Notes: a model not told the origin generated them from the letters alone. A stretch of 64,000 nucleotides of DNA from Gluconobacter wancherniae NBRC 103581 (GCF_007988885.1 NZ_BJUZ01000001.1:372001-436000), one strand, 5' to 3'. Counted from the stretch's first letter, positions 44,473-55,084 are shown. A program made the numbers and translations.

Positions 44473-44489
44473 AGCGAGACGACCACGAC

Positions 44490-46064
44490 ATGACTTTTCA
44501 GCATCCTTCTTTCGGCAATATGGCCGACGATCGCGTCATCATCTTCGATACCACCCTGCGTGACGGCGAGCAGTCTCCCGGCTTCTCAATGAATATCGAA
44601 GAGAAGCTGCGGATGGCGCATGCGCTGAGCGGTCTTGGTGTTGATGTTATCGAGGCTGGCTTCCCGGTCGCCTCAGAGGGTGATTTCGAGAGTGTGCGCC
44701 GTATTGCGGAAGAAGTCCGCGGTTCTGTGATCTGTGGTCTGGCGCGCAGTGGTGGCCGTCGCGATATCGAGGCCGCTGGTGATGCCCTGAAAAAAGCTGA
44801 GCGCTCCCGGATCCATAACTTTATCTCTACCTCTCCGCTGCATATGAAATACAAGCTGCGGATGGAGCCGGAGACGGTTCTGGAGATCATTGCGTCGGGT
44901 AATCAGAAGGCACGCCAGTATACGGACGATGTCGAGTGGTCTGCTGAAGATGGCTCCCGCACCGATCCTGATTTTCTGTGCCGCTGTGTGGAAGTTGCGA
45001 TCCGCAATGGTGCGAACACCATCAATATTCCCGATACAGTAGGGTTTGCGACGCCAGAAGAAATGCGCGCCATCTTCAAGATGCTGATGGAGCGTGTTCC
45101 AGGTGCGGATAAGGTTATTTTTTCAGCGCATAATCATAATGATCTGGGGTTGGGCGTTGCGAATACCCTGGCGTCCGTCGAGGGGGGGGCGCGTCAGATC
45201 GAATGTACGATCAATGGCATTGGTGAGCGCGCCGGCAATGCGGCTCTTGAAGAAATCGTCATGGCTTTGCGGACCCGCCACGATCAGTATAACCGTGTGA
45301 CGGGCATTGAGACGACAAAGCTGCTGAGCATGTCGCGCATGCTGGCCACGATTACTGGCTTTGACGTCCAGCCAAACAAGGCGATCGTCGGGCGTAATGC
45401 ATTCGCACATGAGAGTGGCATCCATCAGGATGGTATCCTGAAGAACGCTGCGACCTATGAAATCATGACGCCTGAGAGCGTAGGCTGGAACAAGACATCG
45501 CTTGTGATGGGCAAGCATTCGGGCCGTGCGGCTTTCCGCGACAAGCTGGCATCCATGGGATATCCCGTTCTGGAGGAAGAAGCCCTGAACGCGGCGTTCG
45601 CGCGTTTCAAGGATCTTGCTGATCGCAAGAAGGTGGTGTTCGACGACGACATCCGGGAACTGGTGGATGATGAAAGCCGCGATCATGACCGTATCCATCT
45701 GGTATCGCTGGAACTGACTGCTGGCACGAAAGAGTCAGCACGCGTGAAGCTGGAAATCAGCGTCGATGGTGCGATCCAGTATGCTGCCGTTAGTGGGAAT
45801 GGGCCTGTTGATGCTGCATTCCGTGCGATTGGCGAAGCGTTCCCGCATACCGCTACGCTGGCACTGTTTTCCGTAGCGAACGTTACGGAAGGAACGGATG
45901 CGCAGGCGCGTACGACGGTGCGTCTGCTGGAAAACGGTAAGCTCGTTGACGGTCAGGGAGCTGATTCTGATACGGTTGTTTCGGCTGTTCGGGCTTATAT
46001 TCATGCTCTGAACAAGCTTCTGACGAAGCGCGAGCGAACAGAGCCTGAAGCGCTTGTTTCCTGA
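44490..46064 (+). CDS. leuA: 2-isopropylmalate synthase
   Basis: Committed step of leucine synthesis: condenses acetyl-CoA with 2-oxoisovalerate. The 524 aa protein has the HMGL-like TIM barrel with FDTTLRDGEQSPGFSM near 20, SAHNHNDLGLGVANTLA with the metal-binding HxH near 212, and a C-terminal LeuA regulatory domain (about 395-515) for leucine feedback. Stand-alone, with its own leader and a terminator after it. Confidence 0.96.
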   Translation: MTFQHPSFGNMADDRVIIFDTTLRDGEQSPGFSMNIEEKLRMAHALSGLGVDVIEAGFPVASEGDFESVRRIAEEVRGSVICGLARSGGRRDIEAAGDALKKAERSRIHNFISTSPLHMKYKLRMEPETVLEIIASGNQKARQYTDDVEWSAEDGSRTDPDFLCRCVEVAIRNGANTINIPDTVGFATPEEMRAIFKMLMERVPGADKVIFSAHNHNDLGLGVANTLASVEGGARQIECTINGIGERAGNAALEEIVMALRTRHDQYNRVTGIETTKLLSMSRMLATITGFDVQPNKAIVGRNAFAHESGIHQDGILKNAATYEIMTPESVGWNKTSLVMGKHSGRAAFRDKLASMGYPVLEEEALNAAFARFKDLADRKKVVFDDDIRELVDDESRDHDRIHLVSLELTAGTKESARVKLEISVDGAIQYAAVSGNGPVDAAFRAIGEAFPHTATLALFSVANVTEGTDAQARTTVRLLENGKLVDGQGADSDTVVSAVRAYIHALNKLLTKRERTEPEALVS

Positions 46065-46081
46065 AGCATAATTCATTGACC

Positions 46082-46109
46082 CGGGAACGCTGTCTGGCGT
46101 TCCCGTTCT
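46082..46109 (+). terminator. terminator after leuA
   Basis: CGGGAACGC (46082-46090) pairs with GCGTTCCCG (46097-46105), followed by TTCTT. Confidence 0.75.
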
Positions 46110-46166
46110 TCTGGACAAAGCCTGTCTCGTGGCTATGGTTTCTGTTCGAAATCAAAGGGCAGATCT

Positions 46167-46934
46167 ATGCCGCATTCATGGCTTTATTCCATTTCCGGCC
46201 TTCTTGTCGGTTTTCTCGTTGGTATGACCGGGGTCGGCGGCGGTTCGCTCATGACGCCGCTGCTTATTCTGCTTTTTGGGGTCAAGCCGCAGTCCGCAGT
46301 CGGCACGGATCTGATTTATGCAGCTGTTACCAAAATTGTCGGGACGTCTCTCAACGGGCGTCTTGGGACGGTGCAGTGGAGTATCGTGGGGTGGCTGATG
46401 GCGGGCAGTGTGCCTGGCGCAGTATTCTGCCTGATGCTCCTTCACCATCTGGGAACCTCGCCGATTTCAGGACGTCTGGTGCAGGAATCGCTGGGTGTGT
46501 GCCTGCTGATGACAGCTCCTGCCGTGCTGTTCCGCCCGAAACTTCAGCTCTGGGCCAGTCGCCGCGAGCCGCTTAAACCGGCAACCGTCAATATGCTCAC
46601 GGTCCTGATGGGGCTCGTGCTCGGTATTATGGTGACCATGTCATCGGTGGGTGCGGGGGCTGTTGGGATGGCAGCGCTCGTCATTTTGTATCCGATGGTC
46701 TCAACGCGTGTTCTTGTTGCGACAGATATCGCACATGCGGTGCCGCTGACCCTCATTGCCGGAGGCGGGCACTGGGTTGAGGGGACGACTGATTTTGGTG
46801 TTCTGGTGCGGCTGCTCGCAGGATCAATACCAGGCATTCTGCTGGGGACCTGGTGTGCAGGGGTAGTTCGGGAGGATATCCAGCGCTGGTTTCTGGGTAT
46901 TCTGCTCGCGATCATTGGTCTCCGGATGATCTGA
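46167..46934 (+). CDS. TauE/SafE-family sulfite or sulfonate exporter
   Basis: Inner-membrane permease, 255 aa with about eight hydrophobic segments. The family motif GMTGVGGGSLMTPLLILLFG lies near 18 and its internal repeat SSVGAGAVGMAALVILYP near 155, as expected for the duplicated DUF81 fold. Substrates in the family include sulfite, sulfoacetate and organic anions; context gives no hint. AAAGGG precedes the ATG. Confidence 0.9.
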   Translation: MPHSWLYSISGLLVGFLVGMTGVGGGSLMTPLLILLFGVKPQSAVGTDLIYAAVTKIVGTSLNGRLGTVQWSIVGWLMAGSVPGAVFCLMLLHHLGTSPISGRLVQESLGVCLLMTAPAVLFRPKLQLWASRREPLKPATVNMLTVLMGLVLGIMVTMSSVGAGAVGMAALVILYPMVSTRVLVATDIAHAVPLTLIAGGGHWVEGTTDFGVLVRLLAGSIPGILLGTWCAGVVREDIQRWFLGILLAIIGLRMI

Positions 46935-46958
46935 TGTGACCATCCGGAGGGGCGTGTC

Positions 46959-47456
46959 TTAGTAGCCGCCCTGACCTGGGTAATTGCCCTGAGGATAACC
47001 CTGTTGAGGGTAGCCTCTCTGTTGCTGTGGCGGGTAGCAGTTTGCCGGATAGGCACCGTTTGGTGCCTGCTGGCATGGATATGGCTGCTGGCCCTGCGGA
47101 TAGCTTGGTGTGGCATAGCCCTGCTGGGGGTATTGCTGTCCCTGCGGGTATTGTTGCTGATTGTAGCCGCCGTTCCCGTTGTAATAGCCGCCCTGATTTC
47201 CAGGGCGGTTGGGGGTTGTGACGGCACCTGCGCCTGCACCAAGCACGCCACCAGCAAGCGCACCTATGGCAGCACCGCGCCCGCCACCAGCAAGTGCGCC
47301 GATTGCTGCGCCTGTCCCGCCACCAAGCAGACCGCCACCCAGTGCGCGTGAACCTGGATCGTAATTGCCTTCACAACCACCAAGGGTGAGGGCGGTTGCG
47401 AGAGCGCCGATCATGGCGGTTCCACGAAGAAGAGGGGCCGAAAAGAGGCGGGTCAT
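46959..47456 (-). CDS. glycine-zipper lipoprotein with Gln/Pro/Tyr-rich tail
   Basis: A 165 aa envelope lipoprotein. Lipobox LGGC (Cys near 28) is followed by a glycine zipper (GGGLLGGGTGAAIGALAGGG with a near-repeat GAAIGALAGGVLG) and then a low-complexity tail of QQYPQGQ/PQQGYP units with two Cys. Start at 47456 has AAGGA upstream. The next gene upstream is a short paralogue with the same zipper, so the two arose by duplication and the tail is the extra part. Function unknown; zippers of this kind insert in the outer membrane. Confidence 0.8.
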   Translation of the reverse strand: MTRLFSAPLLRGTAMIGALATALTLGGCEGNYDPGSRALGGGLLGGGTGAAIGALAGGGRGAAIGALAGGVLGAGAGAVTTPNRPGNQGGYYNGNGGYNQQQYPQGQQYPQQGYATPSYPQGQQPYPCQQAPNGAYPANCYPPQQQRGYPQQGYPQGNYPGQGGY

Positions 47457-47504
47457 GTCAGAGGTCCTTGAGCAAAGCATGAGGCTTCAGATGCGCATTG
47501 CGTA

Positions 47505-47759
47505 TCAGTAGCCGTTATTGGGTCGGTTTGGCGTAGTTGCAGCGCCAACGGCTGCACCCGTGCCGCCACCTGCAAGTGCACCGATAAGGGCGCCGCGTCC
47601 ACCGCCAGCGAGGGCGCCGATGGCTGCGCCGCCGCCAGCGCCGATCAATGCGCCGGAACCAGCACGCGCGCCGCTGTCATACGGGCTTCCGCAACCTGCG
47701 AGAAGTGCGCCGCAAAGAGAGAGGGCTGCGATGATGCGGGGAGTCTGTGTTCTGGTCAT
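47505..47759 (-). CDS. glycine-zipper lipoprotein (short paralogue)
   Basis: An 84 aa lipoprotein with lipobox LAGC (Cys near 23) and the same zipper as its neighbour (GAGGGAAIGALAGGGRGALI, then GALAGGGTGAAVGAATTPNRP). AGGACC precedes the ATG at 47759. It ends after TTPNRPNNGY, where the neighbour continues into its Gln-rich tail. The 48 bp gap between them suggests co-transcription. Confidence 0.8.
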   Translation of the reverse strand: MTRTQTPRIIAALSLCGALLAGCGSPYDSGARAGSGALIGAGGGAAIGALAGGGRGALIGALAGGGTGAAVGAATTPNRPNNGY

Positions 47760-47784
47760 CGTAAAAGGTCCTGAAGAAAATGAT

Positions 47785-47834
47785 CTGCTTTCCGGCTCCT
47801 GCGACATCCGTCATCGGAGCGGAAAACAAAGCAG
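47785..47834. other. imperfect hairpin in the mreB/lipoprotein gap
   Basis: The 310-bp gap 47760-48070 holds no gene. CTGCTTTCCGGCTCC (47785-47799) pairs with GGAGCGGA plus AAAGCAG (47816-47834) with a bulged G and an internal loop. It falls in the 5' leader of the short glycine-zipper gene. The rest should hold the promoters of that gene and mreB; none stands out. Confidence 0.35.
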
Positions 47835-48013
47835 TGGAACGCGTAGAACGTGACCGAACGGTGGCGGGATTGCGGCTTGGTGCAATTTTTTTCTGTGTCA
47901 TAAAGAAAAATGGCACGAAATTGCATATCGTTGATGCGCTTCCGCCCTTGCTGAACGGGCCGTGCCCCTTTAATCCCTCGGCGCATGCGTCGGTCCATCA
48001 CTATGTGCCGTAA

Positions 48014-49117
<1,104 letters not shown>

Positions 49118-49136
49118 TCGGAAATTCCAAGGCGGG

Positions 49137-50078
49137 ATGTTTTCAATTCATGCCAGGCAGGTGCTTTCAAGAGCTATTCTGCCGGTCCTGATCCTGCTGG
49201 CGGTGGGGCTTGTTCTTCTTGGGCAGGTCCGTCGTCCGGTAGTTGAGAGCGTGCGCCTTGTGGCTGCGGATATGCTCGCGCCTGCCTATCATGCACTGGT
49301 GGTGCCGCAGGAGCATGTGATTGCATGGATGACGGATCTGCGCGGTGCGACGGATCTTGCGCGGGAAAACGCCCGGCTTCGTGATGAAAACCGTGGATTA
49401 CGGCATTGGTATGATGTTGCCGTGGCGCTGGCTGCCGAGAATGGCCGCCTTAAGAACAGCCTGCACTGGATTCCAGAAGCGGTGCCGCAATATGTGACCG
49501 GGCGTGTGACACGTGATGACGGTGGCCCCTACTCGCGGGCTGTTCTGCTGGATGTCGGCAGTGGACATCAGGTCCGGGCAGGGGATGTAGCACTGGATGC
49601 TGCGGGTCTGCTCGGGCGAGTGACGGAGATCGGGCCGCATACGGTGCGTGTGCTTCTCATCAGCGATGATGCCAGCCGTATACCGGTGACGCTCGCGGTA
49701 TCGCACGCGGATGCGATCATGGCAGGCGACGATACAGTCAATCCAAGGCTGCTATTCTATCCGCAGGATCATCATCCCGTGGAGGGAGAGCGCGTGGAGA
49801 CGCGCGGGCAGAACGAAATGCCTGGTGGTCTGCCGGTTGGCACGGTGCATTATCTTGCGCCTGGGCGGCCTGTGGTCTTGCCTGATGCAGATCTGGGGCG
49901 GCTGGATATCGTGCGTGTCTTTGATTATGGCGATGAGGGTGCTACTGCGCCTGATGCGCCCGGGCGTGTTCGCGTCAAGAAGTTGCCTGATATCGCGGTG
50001 CCGTCTGGATTGCATTTGCCTGAATTGCTTGGAAGTGGCGCAGGTACGGTTCCGGCTTTAGGATCAGGGCAAGAGTAG
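49137..50078 (+). CDS. mreC: rod-shape-determining protein MreC
   Basis: Bitopic periplasmic scaffold that activates PBP2/RodA. 313 aa with one TM (about 13-30), a coiled coil (about 65-105, LARENARLRDENRGLRHWYD) and the beta-domain with VTRDDGGPYSRAVLLDVGSG, GLLGRVTEIGPHTVRVLLI and GLPVGTVHYL. 19 bp after mreB and 5 bp before mreD. Confidence 0.93.
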   Translation: MFSIHARQVLSRAILPVLILLAVGLVLLGQVRRPVVESVRLVAADMLAPAYHALVVPQEHVIAWMTDLRGATDLARENARLRDENRGLRHWYDVAVALAAENGRLKNSLHWIPEAVPQYVTGRVTRDDGGPYSRAVLLDVGSGHQVRAGDVALDAAGLLGRVTEIGPHTVRVLLISDDASRIPVTLAVSHADAIMAGDDTVNPRLLFYPQDHHPVEGERVETRGQNEMPGGLPVGTVHYLAPGRPVVLPDADLGRLDIVRVFDYGDEGATAPDAPGRVRVKKLPDIAVPSGLHLPELLGSGAGTVPALGSGQE

Positions 50079-50083
50079 AGGCA

Positions 50084-50650
50084 ATGGTCGCTGAAAAATC
50101 AACGCCACACCTACACTCCGCCGTTGAGCCGAATCCGACACTGAAGCGGCGTCTGGATGCTCTCGTCCGCGCAGCGATGCCGTCGCTGTTCATTATTATC
50201 TGCACTGTTCTGCTCTCGGCGCCTTTCGGTCTTCCAGGACAGGAAGAATTGCAGTTCGGTCTCGCCGTCAGTACCGTCTGGTTCTGGGCAGCCAATCGAC
50301 CCCGATCAATGCCTGCGATTGCTGTATTTTTCTGTGGGTTGGTGCTCGAAATTTTCAGTTCAGGGCCGCCGGGTGCAGTCCTTTTCTGGCTTTTGGTGAC
50401 GTATGGAGTTGCCAGTAATTGGCGTTATGGCCTGTCCCAGATCGGGTTTGTTGCGGGGTGGTTAATATTCGCGGCACTTGCATTGACGGGCTCATTTTTT
50501 GAATGGGCACTCGTATGTCTGCATGCATTTGCGCTATTGTCTCCGGTGCCAAGCCTCTTTCAGGCTGCGCTGACAGTGGGTATCTATCCCTCGCTGAGCG
50601 CGCTGTTCGTCTGGGGTCGTCGCACCTTTGCCAACCCGGATCAGGCCTGA
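50084..50650 (+). CDS. mreD: rod-shape-determining protein MreD
   Basis: A 188 aa inner-membrane protein with about five hydrophobic segments, including PSLFIIICTVLLSAPFGL and FFCGLVLEIFSSGPPGAVLF; the latter resembles the family's DxxxxxPxG block. A 35-residue polar N-terminus precedes TM1. Identification rests on position between mreC and mrdA as well as size. Confidence 0.85.
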   Translation: MVAEKSTPHLHSAVEPNPTLKRRLDALVRAAMPSLFIIICTVLLSAPFGLPGQEELQFGLAVSTVWFWAANRPRSMPAIAVFFCGLVLEIFSSGPPGAVLFWLLVTYGVASNWRYGLSQIGFVAGWLIFAALALTGSFFEWALVCLHAFALLSPVPSLFQAALTVGIYPSLSALFVWGRRTFANPDQA

Positions 50651-50718
50651 CGGTTCGTTCCACTAAGGCATCCGCGCGAATCCACGCCACGTATTTCGGA
50701 CCCTGAACGCCTCAAACG

Positions 50719-52644
50719 ATGTTTTTCAAGCGTCGATCTTCCCGCAAAGTGTCGCGTCTCGGGCGCCCGGCCGAACCTGTACGTTCAGGGCGGGGCGTTT
50801 TTACGCGCCGTGCGCTGCTTGTCATGGCGGTGCAGGCTGGTGTTCTGGGAACGCTGGGACGACGTCTTTACAATTTGCAGGTGGTAGACGGCGGGCATCT
50901 CCGTCAGCTTGCTGAACGTAATCGTACCAGCAAACGCCTTCTTGCCCCTGCGCGTGGGCCGGTTCATGACCGCTTCGGCATTCCGCTCGCGGATAACAAG
51001 GTCAGTTGGCGTGCGTTGCTCATGCCTGAAGAAACGACTGATATTCCAGCCGTCATTGAGCGCTTTTCCCAGATCGTGCCGCTGGATGAGCATGATCGTG
51101 CGCGGATTGAGCGCGATCTTCGGCATCTGCACAAATATGTGCCCGTTACGCTCCATGAGTTTTTGTCCTGGGACGACATGGCGCGCATTGAGCTGAATGC
51201 GCCTTCCTTGCCGGGTGTGCTGGTGGATGTCGGCTCAACGCGCCTTTATCCTATGAAGGAACTGATGGCGCATATCGTCGGATATGTAGCGCCTCCCAAT
51301 GAGGATGACGTCGCAAAGGACACCACACTCTCTCTGCCTGGTATGCGCGTCGGGCGCGCCGGGATTGAGCAGACGCAGGAGGCTGTGCTGCGGGGACAAC
51401 CTGGCTCTGTGGAGATGGAGGTTAATGCGGTTGGGCGTGTCATCGGTGAGATCGATCGCGAGGAGGGGGAGCAGGGCGATAATGTTCATCTGACGCTTGA
51501 TGCCGTGCTGCAGCAGCAGGTTCTGGAGCGTCTTGGAGACCGGGTTGCGAGTTCGGTTGTGATGGACTGTCGCAACGGCGAAATTCTGGCGATGGTCAGT
51601 ACACCCTCGTTTGATCCATCACTCTTTGATTCCGGCGTGAGCCATGCGCAGTGGGACGAGTGGAACAAGGATCCACGCACACCCTTGGTAGATAAGGCCG
51701 TTTCGGGGGTTTATCCGCCGGGTTCGACTTTCAAGCCGGCTGTTGCAATGGCTGCTTTACAATCGGGTGCAGTTACGGCGCAGGACCGTTTTAACTGCCC
51801 TGGTTACTTTGATATGGGCGGCGTGCGTTTCCATTGCTGGAACCGCTGGGGGCACGGCATGATCAATATGCGCGAGGCTCTGAAATATTCCTGTGACGTC
51901 TTTTTTTATGAGACTGCACGCCGCTGCGGCATGGACCCTATCAAGGCGGTCGGCAACACTATGGGGTTGGGTGTAAAGCTGGGTGTTGAACTGCCTCATG
52001 TACGGGCAGGGTTGATCCCCACGCCTGACTGGCGGCGCGAGCATGGTTTTCACTGGAACGGTGGTGATACCGTGAATGCGGGTATAGGGCAGGGCTTCGT
52101 TCAGGTGACGCCACTTGAACTTGCCACTTATGTTTCGCGTATTGCCTCGGGTCGGAACGTCCAGCCACACCTGCTGCGCGCTATAAACGACACGCTTTCA
52201 TCGCAGGCCAGCCTGGATGTTGCTCCACCACTGGATATTCCGTCCGAGCATCTGGATGTTGTTCGGGGCGGCATGTTCGCTGTGGTTAATGAACAGCATG
52301 GTTCGGCGCCGAAGGCCAGGCTGGACTTGCCCAATGTTCAGATGGCGGGAAAGACGGGCTCGGCGCAGGTTCGTCGTGTATCGCGTGCGCTTCGTGAGTC
52401 CGGTCATTTTAATTCCATGGACCTTCCATGGGAGTACCGGCCCCATGCATTGTTCATCTGTTTTGCCCCGTATGATGAGCCACGATATGCAGTCTCTATT
52501 GTGGTGGAGCATGGAAATGCCGGTGCCGACGAAGCGGCGCCTCTGGCCAAACTCATAATGACCGATACGCTCATGCGTGATCCGTCAAACCAGTCTCGTC
52601 CGCCGGGTCAGACCGTGGCGCAGGCTGGACCCGAGCCCGGTTGA
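50719..52644 (+). CDS. mrdA: penicillin-binding protein 2
   Basis: Elongation-specific peptidoglycan transpeptidase, 641 aa. A short cytosolic arm and one TM (about 32-50) lead to the dimerisation/pedestal region and then the transpeptidase domain with GSTFK (Ser about 336), SCD (about 391) and KTG (about 545). Works with RodA and MreC. The rodA start follows 10 bp after. Confidence 0.96.
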   Translation: MFFKRRSSRKVSRLGRPAEPVRSGRGVFTRRALLVMAVQAGVLGTLGRRLYNLQVVDGGHLRQLAERNRTSKRLLAPARGPVHDRFGIPLADNKVSWRALLMPEETTDIPAVIERFSQIVPLDEHDRARIERDLRHLHKYVPVTLHEFLSWDDMARIELNAPSLPGVLVDVGSTRLYPMKELMAHIVGYVAPPNEDDVAKDTTLSLPGMRVGRAGIEQTQEAVLRGQPGSVEMEVNAVGRVIGEIDREEGEQGDNVHLTLDAVLQQQVLERLGDRVASSVVMDCRNGEILAMVSTPSFDPSLFDSGVSHAQWDEWNKDPRTPLVDKAVSGVYPPGSTFKPAVAMAALQSGAVTAQDRFNCPGYFDMGGVRFHCWNRWGHGMINMREALKYSCDVFFYETARRCGMDPIKAVGNTMGLGVKLGVELPHVRAGLIPTPDWRREHGFHWNGGDTVNAGIGQGFVQVTPLELATYVSRIASGRNVQPHLLRAINDTLSSQASLDVAPPLDIPSEHLDVVRGGMFAVVNEQHGSAPKARLDLPNVQMAGKTGSAQVRRVSRALRESGHFNSMDLPWEYRPHALFICFAPYDEPRYAVSIVVEHGNAGADEAAPLAKLIMTDTLMRDPSNQSRPPGQTVAQAGPEPG

Positions 52645-52654
52645 AAGGCACAGG

Positions 52655-53827
52655 ATGAATGATTTCGGTCTTCTGAAATCTGAAAAGCGGCTGCTGCGGG
52701 CGGAACCTGATTTTCGTCCATTGGCACGGCTTTTACAGATCAACTGGCTTTATGTGTTGCTGATCTGCGCACTGGCCGGGGTTGGCTATATTGCGCTGTA
52801 TTCTGCGGGTGGCGGTTCAGCCAAGCCGTTTGCTGCGCCGCAGATGGTGCGTTTTGGCTTTGGGCTTGTGATGATGATCGCGGTCGCGCTCGTCAGTCCG
52901 CGTATTCTGCGATTGTTGTCTGTGCCTGTGTACCTGATGTCCATCACCTTGCTCGCGCTGGTGTTGCGCATGGGGCATGTGGGCAAGGGGGCTGAGCGAT
53001 GGATCAATCTGGCTGGAATGCAGTTTCAGCCTTCCGAATTTGCAAAGATTGCGCTCGTTCTTGCTTTGGCAACGTGGTTTCACCGCATTGGCAATGAACG
53101 CATGGGCAATCCGTTGCGCCTGATCCCGCCTGCAATCCTGACGCTTCTGCCGGTCGTGCTGGTATTAAAAGAACCTAATCTGGGTACCGCCACCATCATT
53201 GGTGTGATTGGCGCGACCCTGTTTTTCGCAGCAGGAATGCGGCTTTGGCAAATTTTAATTTTGGTCGCGCCAATCCCGTTTTTGGGTAAATTTGTTTACG
53301 CGCATCTTCATGATTATCAGAAGGCCCGGATCGATACGTTCCTTCATCCGGAGCATGATCCGCTCGGCGCTGGATATAATATTATCCAGTCCAAAATTGC
53401 GCTCGGGTCTGGTGGTATGTGGGGCGAGGGCTATCTGCATGGCAGTCAGGGTCAGCTGAATTTTCTTCCTGAAAAGCAGACGGACTTCATTTTCACCATG
53501 ATCGGGGAAGAATGGGGTTATGCCGGTGGGATCGCAGTCATAGGCCTGCTGTGCCTTATCACGCTTGGTGGCATGCTCATTGCGCTCCGTAGCCGAAACC
53601 AGTTCGGGCGATTGCTCGGACTGGGGATTGCGATGGATTTTTTCCTGTATTGTGCTGTCAATCTCTCAATGGTTATGGGCGCGATCCCAGTGGGGGGCGT
53701 GCCGCTTCCGCTGATATCATATGGCGGCTCAGCGATGTTGACGATGATGTTTGGGTTTGGATTGCTGCTCTCATCCTGGGTCCATCGAAACGATCGGGAC
53801 CCAGGATTTGAGGATGAGGACAGCTGA
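52655..53827 (+). CDS. rodA: peptidoglycan glycosyltransferase RodA
   Basis: SEDS-family polymerase with about ten TMs, 390 aa. Seen: NLAGMQFQPSEFAKI, KEPNLGTATIIG, the family block EHDPLGAGYNIIQSKIALGSGGMWGEGY, EKQTDFIFTMIGEEWGY with the catalytic Asp region, and GVPLPLISYGGSAM. The ATG at 52655 is preferred; AAAGG lies upstream, whereas the longer frame overlaps mrdA. Last gene of the cluster. Confidence 0.96.
   Translation: MNDFGLLKSEKRLLRAEPDFRPLARLLQINWLYVLLICALAGVGYIALYSAGGGSAKPFAAPQMVRFGFGLVMMIAVALVSPRILRLLSVPVYLMSITLLALVLRMGHVGKGAERWINLAGMQFQPSEFAKIALVLALATWFHRIGNERMGNPLRLIPPAILTLLPVVLVLKEPNLGTATIIGVIGATLFFAAGMRLWQILILVAPIPFLGKFVYAHLHDYQKARIDTFLHPEHDPLGAGYNIIQSKIALGSGGMWGEGYLHGSQGQLNFLPEKQTDFIFTMIGEEWGYAGGIAVIGLLCLITLGGMLIALRSRNQFGRLLGLGIAMDFFLYCAVNLSMVMGAIPVGGVPLPLISYGGSAMLTMMFGFGLLLSSWVHRNDRDPGFEDEDS
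53773..53807 (+). other. perfect hairpin inside the 3' end of rodA
   Basis: ATCCTGGGTCC (53773-53783) pairs with GGACCCAGGAT (53797-53807), and ATCG/CGAT extends the stem inside the loop. It ends 18 bp before the rodA stop codon and has no T-run. It may end or protect the mre transcript, since the next gene is convergent. Confidence 0.4.
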
Positions 53828-53830
53828 ACC

Positions 53831-54862
53831 TCAGAGTTCCAGCAGGACCTTGGAGGATGTTTTTCGATCCAGCGAGGCTGTGAAGGCGTCCTGATAATGT
53901 TCCAGTGGAAAGCTGTGGGTGATCAGGCCATCTGCGATCCAGTGGTTTTTCGCAAGAAGATTAAGGGCTTCTCCAAATTCCAGATCAAAGCGGAATGTGC
54001 CGCGGTAATCCAGTTCGCGGGAGATGATCTGAGCGAGTGGCGCAGGGATATCGCCCGGTGGGAATATTCCCACCTGCACAAGGATGCCGCCCTTGCGGGT
54101 TCTGGCGATGGCTGTTGGTAGGGCTGAGATCACTCCCGTGGCTTCGAAGACGACTTCATATTCATCTTCATGCGCTGCCTGAGAGGTATTGAAGGTAGCC
54201 GTAGCGCCGAGCTTTCGTGCGATTTCGAGCGGGAAATCATGGAGGTCCGTTACAACGATTTCCGAGGCCCCGGCAATTTTAAGCCCCGCCACTATCAGTG
54301 CGCCGATGGGGCCTGCGCCCTGCACCAGAATTTTCCGGCCTTCTACATTGCCCGCACGGCTGATGGCATGGAGTGCGACTGAGAAAGGTTCCGCCATGCT
54401 GGCTCGGCGGACGTCAAGGCCGGGGGGCAGCGCATAAAGCTGCGAAGCATCCACGATCATTTCCCGCCGGAAGCCGCCTCCTGTGTGGGGGAGGAGTGCG
54501 GCGCTGCCGAAAAAGCGCATGTTCCGGCACAGGTGTCTGGCACCGCGGAGACATTCTGGGCAGGTTCCGCAGGGTTTGGCGGGATGAATGGCAACTGCCT
54601 CACCAGCATGGAACCGGGTCACGTCGGGCGCCACGGCTTCCACTACGCCTGAAACTTCATGCCCGAGGACCATGGGCTCCCGCAGGACAGAAGCTCCTAC
54701 GCCGCCATGAAGGAAATAGTGCATGTCAGAGCCGCATATGCCACCCCATGCTGGCCGGATGCGGACGGTTCCGGCTTCGAGTGCGGGGAGAGGGATCTTG
54801 TCGAGGCGCAGGTCTCCCTTGTGATGAATGACAAGGGCTTCGGTTGTGTTGGTGGACGACAT
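53831..54862 (-). CDS. idnD: L-idonate 5-dehydrogenase
   Basis: Zinc-dependent medium-chain dehydrogenase interconverting L-idonate and 5-keto-D-gluconate, 343 aa. It parallels E. coli IdnD: GGICGSDMHYFLHGGVG with the catalytic Cys, MVLGHEVSGVV, AIHPAKPCGTCPECLRGARH with the structural-zinc Cys set, MRFFGSAALLPH, GAGPIGALIVAGLK for NAD and DYRGTFRFDLEF. Start at 54862 rather than 54934. With gntK it would feed ketogluconate into the pentose-phosphate route. Sorbitol-type dehydrogenase is the main alternative. Confidence 0.85.
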   Translation of the reverse strand: MSSTNTTEALVIHHKGDLRLDKIPLPALEAGTVRIRPAWGGICGSDMHYFLHGGVGASVLREPMVLGHEVSGVVEAVAPDVTRFHAGEAVAIHPAKPCGTCPECLRGARHLCRNMRFFGSAALLPHTGGGFRREMIVDASQLYALPPGLDVRRASMAEPFSVALHAISRAGNVEGRKILVQGAGPIGALIVAGLKIAGASEIVVTDLHDFPLEIARKLGATATFNTSQAAHEDEYEVVFEATGVISALPTAIARTRKGGILVQVGIFPPGDIPAPLAQIISRELDYRGTFRFDLEFGEALNLLAKNHWIADGLITHSFPLEHYQDAFTASLDRKTSSKVLLEL

Positions 54863-55084
54863 TGTCAGGCTCACTCTCTGACTGGAGGAACATTGCTGTT
54901 CCACCTTACTCCTGCTGTCTGCGGCCGGGGTCATGACGTCTTGGTGCGTTCACGCTGAATTCAGACGGCTTACAGAGGCCTGCATTGCCGTCGACAATCG
55001 TTTCAGAGGCTTCGGCTCAGTGGTGAAGCATCTCTGCGTGGAGCGGTGAGCGAGTTTTCGTAGAGGCGTGTCGTGTTGGCTTCA

